In this document: one piece after another, positions 7,072 through 10,138 of the stretch | How the letters are laid out: each line of letters opens with the position of its first letter | Position numbering within the stretch: the first letter of the stretch is position 1 | From: Myxococcales bacterium | GTDB lineage: Bacteria > Myxococcota > Polyangia > Fen-1088 | NCBI GenBank assembly: GCA_003155465.1 | Contig: PMCR01000281.1 | Coordinates: forward strand, 1-10,138 | Reading direction: 5' to 3' | Length of the DNA: 10,138 nt | Program-made: the position numbers and the translations under genes | The notes under the pieces: model-generated | What the model was told of the DNA's origin: nothing | Databases searched by the model: none | The model's input: the letters and a program-made list of their open reading frames with translations, nothing else

Positions 7072-7664
7072 AGAACCTAGCCGTCGCTTCATTGATTGCC
7101 GCTCTGGTCACCTGCGGCATGGCCGGCACCGCGCGGGCAGAGGACCAAAGGCCGAGCGCCTTCACCTTGGCCTTCCAGGGTCTGGTGGTGGGGGCTGGCG
7201 CCGGACTGGCCGCGGGCTACCTGGTCGCGCGCGACGACGGCTGGAAGAAGATTCCCGATCATTGGAAGGCCCTGGTGTACGGAACCGGCATCGGCGCCCT
7301 GGTGGGCAGCGGGATTGGGCTGACCCTGGGCATTGTCGACGTCGCAGAGGACAAGCCAGGCCGCACCCGCTACGTCTTGCGCGACATGGTCTACGGCGAG
7401 GCTTTTGGCGCCACCGCGGGCGCTATCGCGGGCGGGCTGACCGCCCTGTCGACCAAGAAGGGTGAACACGTCCTGCTGGGCACATCCATCGGCGTACTTT
7501 CCGGGGCCGTGCTGGGGGCGGTGTTCGGGTTCTTCGAGGGCGGGCATGCGCGCGCCCATGGTGCGCTCGATACCGGCAACCAGCGCTTCGCCCTGTCGGT
7601 GGTTCCGGTCGTCGCGGCAGGTGGCAAGCTCGCGTACCTGCCGGCCCTCTCGGGCCAGTACTAG
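7068..7664 (+). CDS. Exported glycine-zipper protein of unknown function
   Basis: I do not recognise this 198-residue protein as a named family. Residues 1-24 form a signal peptide (basic MKN, hydrophobic core, ARA cleavage site before Glu25). The mature part has four Gly/Ala-rich hydrophobic stretches: [50 protein letters not shown] and [19 protein letters not shown]. They are separated by charged loops and show the small-residue spacing of glycine zippers, so it probably packs as a membrane or envelope helical bundle. The last ~25 residues (from about FALSVVPVV to GQY) alternate like a beta strand and end in an aromatic residue, which recalls outer-membrane targeting signals (weak). Its ATG overlaps the transketolase stop as ATGA, with GAGG just upstream inside tkt, so it is translated with tkt. 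A metabolic role cannot be deduced. Confidence 0.75.
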   Translation: MKNLAVASLIAALVTCGMAGTARAEDQRPSAFTLAFQGLVVGAGAGLAAGYLVARDDGWKKIPDHWKALVYGTGIGALVGSGIGLTLGIVDVAEDKPGRTRYVLRDMVYGEAFGATAGAIAGGLTALSTKKGEHVLLGTSIGVLSGAVLGAVFGFFEGGHARAHGALDTGNQRFALSVVPVVAAGGKLAYLPALSGQY

Positions 7665-7812
7665 CCTTTCTGCGCGGGTTGATGAGCGACCGAGTGGCGA
7701 CGGCGAAGGCCCGCTGCGTCACCCGATTTCCTGAGCCGCTCGGCCTTGGCGATGGCACTGCCTCGGCGCAATTTGATGTTGGGGGGATGGATCTGCCAAG
7801 ACGGGTCAATCC

Positions 7813-7848
7813 GGGAGGCGGTTTCACCTCAGAATGCAGCCGCCTCCC
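7813..7848 (+). other. Stem-loop in the gap before the first lipoprotein gene
   Basis: GGGAGGCGG (7813-7821) and CCGCCTCCC (7840-7848) are perfect 9-bp inverted arms around an 18-nt loop. It is the strongest structure in the 228-bp gap between the glycine-zipper gene and the lipoprotein gene. It lies 149 nt after the first and 44 nt before the second. No T-run follows, so it is not a typical intrinsic terminator. It could be a late terminator, a leader structure or an operator. The rest of the gap shows no gene and no convincing promoter. Confidence 0.4.
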
Positions 7849-7892
7849 ACCTTTCAAACCACAATGTCGCATTGCGCAGGAGTCTCTTCGCG

Positions 7893-9251
7893 ATGAAAGC
7901 CTGTCTCACCCAAGCCTTCGCCGGCGCTTTCGCTATCACTGCCCTTTCACTGCTGGGCTGCAGCTCCCAAACTGGTGGTCCCCCACCCTCTGGTTCGGGA
8001 GGAAGCACAGGCGGTGCGATCACGACTTCCGCCGTGAGCGCTGGTGGCACTACGACGAGTCCGACCAGCTCGGGCGGTGCTCTACCCAGCGGCGGCACGC
8101 CTGCATCTGGTGGGCAGTCGCAGGCTGGCTCGGTTTCTCAGGGTGGATCGGCAACCGGCGGCGCGGTGACCAGTGCGGCTGGTCAGCCGGCCACGGGTGG
8201 CAACGACACGGGTGGCCGCGCAAGCGGCGGTGCTGCCAGCGGGGGAATCGCGACTGGCGGCAGCGTGGCAGGCGGCAGCATGCCGGACGCAGGAGTTATC
8301 GGCGGCTCGACCACCGGCGATGCAGCCGTGGACGGCAAGGCAACGACGGGCGGCTCCACCGGTGCGCCTGATGGCGCAGCCACAGGCGGCAGGCCGGCAA
8401 CAGACGGCGCCGCCCCTGGCGGCACGGTGGCTGGCGGCACGACAGCGACCGGGGGTGCCCCCCCACTCGGCGGCGGCTTGGGCAGCAGCGACGGCAAGAC
8501 CCCAATTACGGTATGGATGTCGGGCGACTCCACCATGCAGGGCGACACCATAGACACAACCGCTTGCGCCTCCTGCCCTTGTGGTTGGGGGGCTCAGTTC
8601 TCTACGGTATTCAACAGCAATGTGAAAGTCATCGACCGTGCAATATCCGGGCGGAGCATCAAGACCTGGCTCTATGACAAGAACGTAAGCACCAAGGCCG
8701 ACGCCAACGGCGAGTGCATTCTAACCGGGACAACCTACTCGGACGACTGGAACGCCATGCTCGATGCGAACACGGGAATGAAGCGCGGCGACTACCTGAT
8801 CATCGAGTTTGGCATCAACGATGGTAGCGACTGCAGCAAGTCTCGGCACGTTGGCATTGATCTCTTCAAGACCTACCTCACCGACATGGCAAAGGCTGCC
8901 AGTGACCGAGGCGCGCAAGCAATTTTCTTGACGCCGACGAATGCCATCGTGTGTACCGGAAGCACGGCCAACACCAACACCCGCGGTGGGTACCCGGCTG
9001 CAACCATCGCCGCGGGAGCCGCCGCCAATGTTCCAGTCATCGACGTGACCACGCTTTCGGCCGCCCTGTACACTAGCTCTGGCCTCTGCCCGAACAGCAA
9101 TGACTACAGTTCAACGACCAGCAAGGTCGGCCAGTTCTTCTGCGGCGATCACACGCATTTTGAAAAGGCCGGTGCCCTCGCGATTAGTCAAATGGTGGGC
9201 AAGGCGCTCAAAAACCAGGGGATTGGGCTGGGGGCCTATGTCGTCAACTAG
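7893..9251 (+). CDS. Lipoprotein with Gly/Thr-rich linker and rhamnogalacturonan-acetylesterase-like SGNH domain
   Basis: A 452-residue predicted cell-surface lipoprotein and probable carbohydrate O-acetylesterase. Residues 1-22 are a lipoprotein signal with lipobox LLGC (Cys23). Residues about 26-196 are a Gly/Thr/Ser/Ala linker built from irregular TGG/AGG units, likely a flexible tether. The catalytic domain (about 200-452) has the SGNH blocks in order. GDSTMQG holds nucleophile Ser213, AISGRS the oxyanion Gly, and GDYLIIEFGIND Asn309. GDHTHF near the C-terminus holds Asp419 and His422. Spacing and wording (VEFGHND and DHTH in the fungal enzyme) resemble rhamnogalacturonan acetylesterase (CE12-like), except that Ile replaces His in GHND. 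A CASCPCGWG cluster (Cys225, 228, 230) follows the nucleophile. AGGAG (7878-7882) lies 10 nt before the ATG; the longer open frame upstream lacks such a site. Substrate is unknown; pectin-like or self polysaccharides are both possible. Confidence 0.85.
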   Translation: MKACLTQAFAGAFAITALSLLGCSSQTGGPPPSGSGGSTGGAITTSAVSAGGTTTSPTSSGGALPSGGTPASGGQSQAGSVSQGGSATGGAVTSAAGQPATGGNDTGGRASGGAASGGIATGGSVAGGSMPDAGVIGGSTTGDAAVDGKATTGGSTGAPDGAATGGRPATDGAAPGGTVAGGTTATGGAPPLGGGLGSSDGKTPITVWMSGDSTMQGDTIDTTACASCPCGWGAQFSTVFNSNVKVIDRAISGRSIKTWLYDKNVSTKADANGECILTGTTYSDDWNAMLDANTGMKRGDYLIIEFGINDGSDCSKSRHVGIDLFKTYLTDMAKAASDRGAQAIFLTPTNAIVCTGSTANTNTRGGYPAATIAAGAAANVPVIDVTTLSAALYTSSGLCPNSNDYSSTTSKVGQFFCGDHTHFEKAGALAISQMVGKALKNQGIGLGAYVVN

Positions 9252-9276
9252 GATGGGATCGCAGCGACACCTCGCC

Positions 9277-9292
9277 ACGGAGGTCTCTCCGT
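9277..9292 (+). promoter_or_regulatory. Hairpin that encloses the ribosome binding site of the second lipoprotein gene
   Basis: ACGGAG (9277-9282) and CTCCGT (9287-9292) form a perfect 6-bp stem with a GTCT loop, ending one base before the ATG (9294). The Shine-Dalgarno GGAGG (9279-9283) lies in the stem and loop edge. The hairpin could lower initiation unless opened. The upstream gene stops at 9251, 25 nt away, so a terminating ribosome would probably not reach it. The first copy's leader lacks an equivalent stable stem. Confidence 0.4.
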
Positions 9293-9293
9293 C

Positions 9294-10138
9294 ATGAAAG
9301 CCTCTCTCACTCGAATCTTCGCCGGCGTCTTCGCTTTTGCTGGCCTTGCACTGATGGGCTGCAGTTCCGGAAGCGGAAGCGCCCCGCCCGGTACTGGTTC
9401 GGGAGGAAGCGAAGGCGGCACGGTTGCGGCTTCCGGCGGCGTGAATACCGGCGGCGCAACCACTGCTCCGACAGGCTCGGGAGGTGCTGCACCTGGCGGC
9501 GGTACCCCGACAACTGGTGGGCAGACTCAGTCACAGGCCGGCTCGATGACTCAAGGTGGTTCGACGATTGGTAGCGCGCCTACCAGCGCGGCTGGGCAGA
9601 CAGCAGCCGGCGGCAGCTCCATTGGCGGAAGGGCCACCGGCGGCGGAAGCGCGACCGGCGGCAGCGTGGCAGGTGGCAGCGCGACGGGCGGAGGGGGCAC
9701 CGGCGGCACGCCGACCGGCGGAACTGTCACCGGTGGTGGAGACACTGGCGGCAGAACCTCAAACGGCGGCGCAACCGGCGGCGTGGGCACAGGTGGAAAA
9801 ACAACGACTGGCGGTAGCACCAGTGCCTCTGGCGGGGCTGCAACCGGCGGCACCACCGCGGTTCCCCCGATCGGGGGCGGCCTCGGCAGCAGCGATGGCA
9901 AGACCCCCATCAAGGTCTGGATGGCTGGCGACTCGACCATGGCAGGCGGCCCCACAACCGCGTGCGCCGCCTGCCCGTGCGGCTACGGGAGTCAGCTCGA
10001 TCCTCTATTCAACAGCAACGTGACAGTCGTGAACAACGCCGTGGGCGGTCTGACCATTCAAACCTGGCTCTATCAGGGCGTCAGCTCAACCATGGTAGAC
10101 GGCGAGTGTGCCGTGACCAACACTGCCTTCCAGTCACG
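9294..10138 (+). CDS. Second SGNH-esterase lipoprotein, paralog of the preceding gene (3' end outside window)
   Basis: The frame is open from ATG 9294 to the window end with 281 full codons and no stop, so the gene is truncated only by the window. GGAGG lies 10 nt upstream. Residues 1-22 form a lipoprotein signal (LALMG before Cys23) nearly matching the first copy (MKASLTRIFAG versus MKACLTQAFAG). A Gly-rich linker (about 26-197) follows, here more regular, with many TGG units such as ATGGSVAGGSATGG. Then come GSSDGKTPIKVWMAGDSTM with nucleophile Ser214, CAACPCGYG, and FNSNVTVVNNAVGG as block II. The Asn and Asp-His blocks would lie beyond the window, so activity cannot be judged. The Arg after the block II Gly in the first copy (GRS) is Leu here (GLT), so substrate handling may differ. 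The 42-bp gap to the previous stop suggests one transcript. Function is inferred from the paralog. Confidence 0.85.
   Translation, partial: MKASLTRIFAGVFAFAGLALMGCSSGSGSAPPGTGSGGSEGGTVAASGGVNTGGATTAPTGSGGAAPGGGTPTTGGQTQSQAGSMTQGGSTIGSAPTSAAGQTAAGGSSIGGRATGGGSATGGSVAGGSATGGGGTGGTPTGGTVTGGGDTGGRTSNGGATGGVGTGGKTTTGGSTSASGGAATGGTTAVPPIGGGLGSSDGKTPIKVWMAGDSTMAGGPTTACAACPCGYGSQLDPLFNSNVTVVNNAVGGLTIQTWLYQGVSSTMVDGECAVTNTAFQS

Larger units (their letters stand above)
7877..10138 (+). repeat. Tandem gene duplication (two diverged copies, second cut by window end)
   Basis: Copy 1 (from about 7877) and copy 2 (from about 9278) align from their ribosome binding sites. GGAG is followed by TCTC, then ATGAAAGCC and a shared signal peptide with lipobox Cys at residue 23 in both. 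They continue through a Gly/Thr-rich linker of almost equal length, an identical GSSDGKTPI block and the catalytic domain. The nucleophile Ser is residue 213 in copy 1 and 214 in copy 2. The linkers have diverged most. This is a direct duplication of a whole gene including its leader, not an insertion element. Confidence 0.8.

Noticed and set aside
7679..8371. Plus-strand open frame of 230 codons over the first lipoprotein's N-terminus
   Set aside because: It is a Trp/Arg-rich frame overlapping the lipobox and linker of a well-supported lipoprotein with a good ribosome binding site.
8183..8557. Pro/Val-rich minus-strand open frame, with a matching one at 9551-9955
   Set aside because: Both are the reverse complement of the Gly-rich linkers and look alike only because the plus-strand genes are paralogs. 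No ribosome binding site or domain supports them.
9600..9880. CRISPR-like or satellite-like repeat pattern
   Set aside because: The short GGC/ACC-rich units are irregular and in frame with a lipoprotein linker, with no uniform repeat and spacer structure.

Overview
This is a high-GC, mostly gene-dense bacterial window. The long Gly/Thr/Ser-rich linkers on lipoproteins, the glycine-zipper exported protein and the high GC content together suggest a myxobacterium-like member of Myxococcota (Polyangiales-type). That is an inference from style; no rRNA or other marker gene is present to confirm it.

Layout. (1) Positions 1-660 hold the decayed remains of an IS91-family (HUH/Y2) transposase on the minus strand, with frameshifts, no N-terminus and an internal deletion. 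(2) Positions 713-2833 on the minus strand carry cysD-cysN, the two subunits of ATP sulfurylase, joined TGA-ATG. (3) A short divergent intergenic region (2834-2906) holds a perfect 8-bp inverted repeat that overlaps a candidate -35 box. It leads to a plus-strand TSUP (TauE/SafE-type) membrane transporter (2907-3755), probably a sulfate or sulfite carrier for the same pathway. (4) Positions 3810-7664 on the plus strand form a colinear cluster: two small Crp-type cyclic-nucleotide-binding proteins without a DNA-binding domain (ATGA overlap), a full-length transketolase, and a signal-peptide protein with glycine-zipper helices (ATGA overlap with transketolase). (5) From 7893 to the window end are two tandem paralogous lipoproteins. 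Each has a lipobox, about 170 residues of Gly/Thr-rich linker and an SGNH esterase domain resembling rhamnogalacturonan acetylesterase. The second copy runs off the window.

How the parts work together. CysD and CysN make adenosine 5'-phosphosulfate from sulfate and ATP, driven by GTP hydrolysis, and the divergent TSUP protein could bring in or balance the sulfur oxyanion. No cysC, cysH or cysI is in view. The transketolase cluster is central carbon metabolism, preceded by putative nucleotide-sensing proteins. The lipoprotein pair is probably a cell-surface polysaccharide-deacetylation function that has expanded by local duplication.

No clear undescribed multi-gene system is visible. The points most worth a second look are the duplicated esterase lipoproteins with a hairpin over the second copy's ribosome binding site, the operator-like palindrome between the divergent sulfur genes, the coupled cNMP-domain pair, and the unusual switch regions of CysN.
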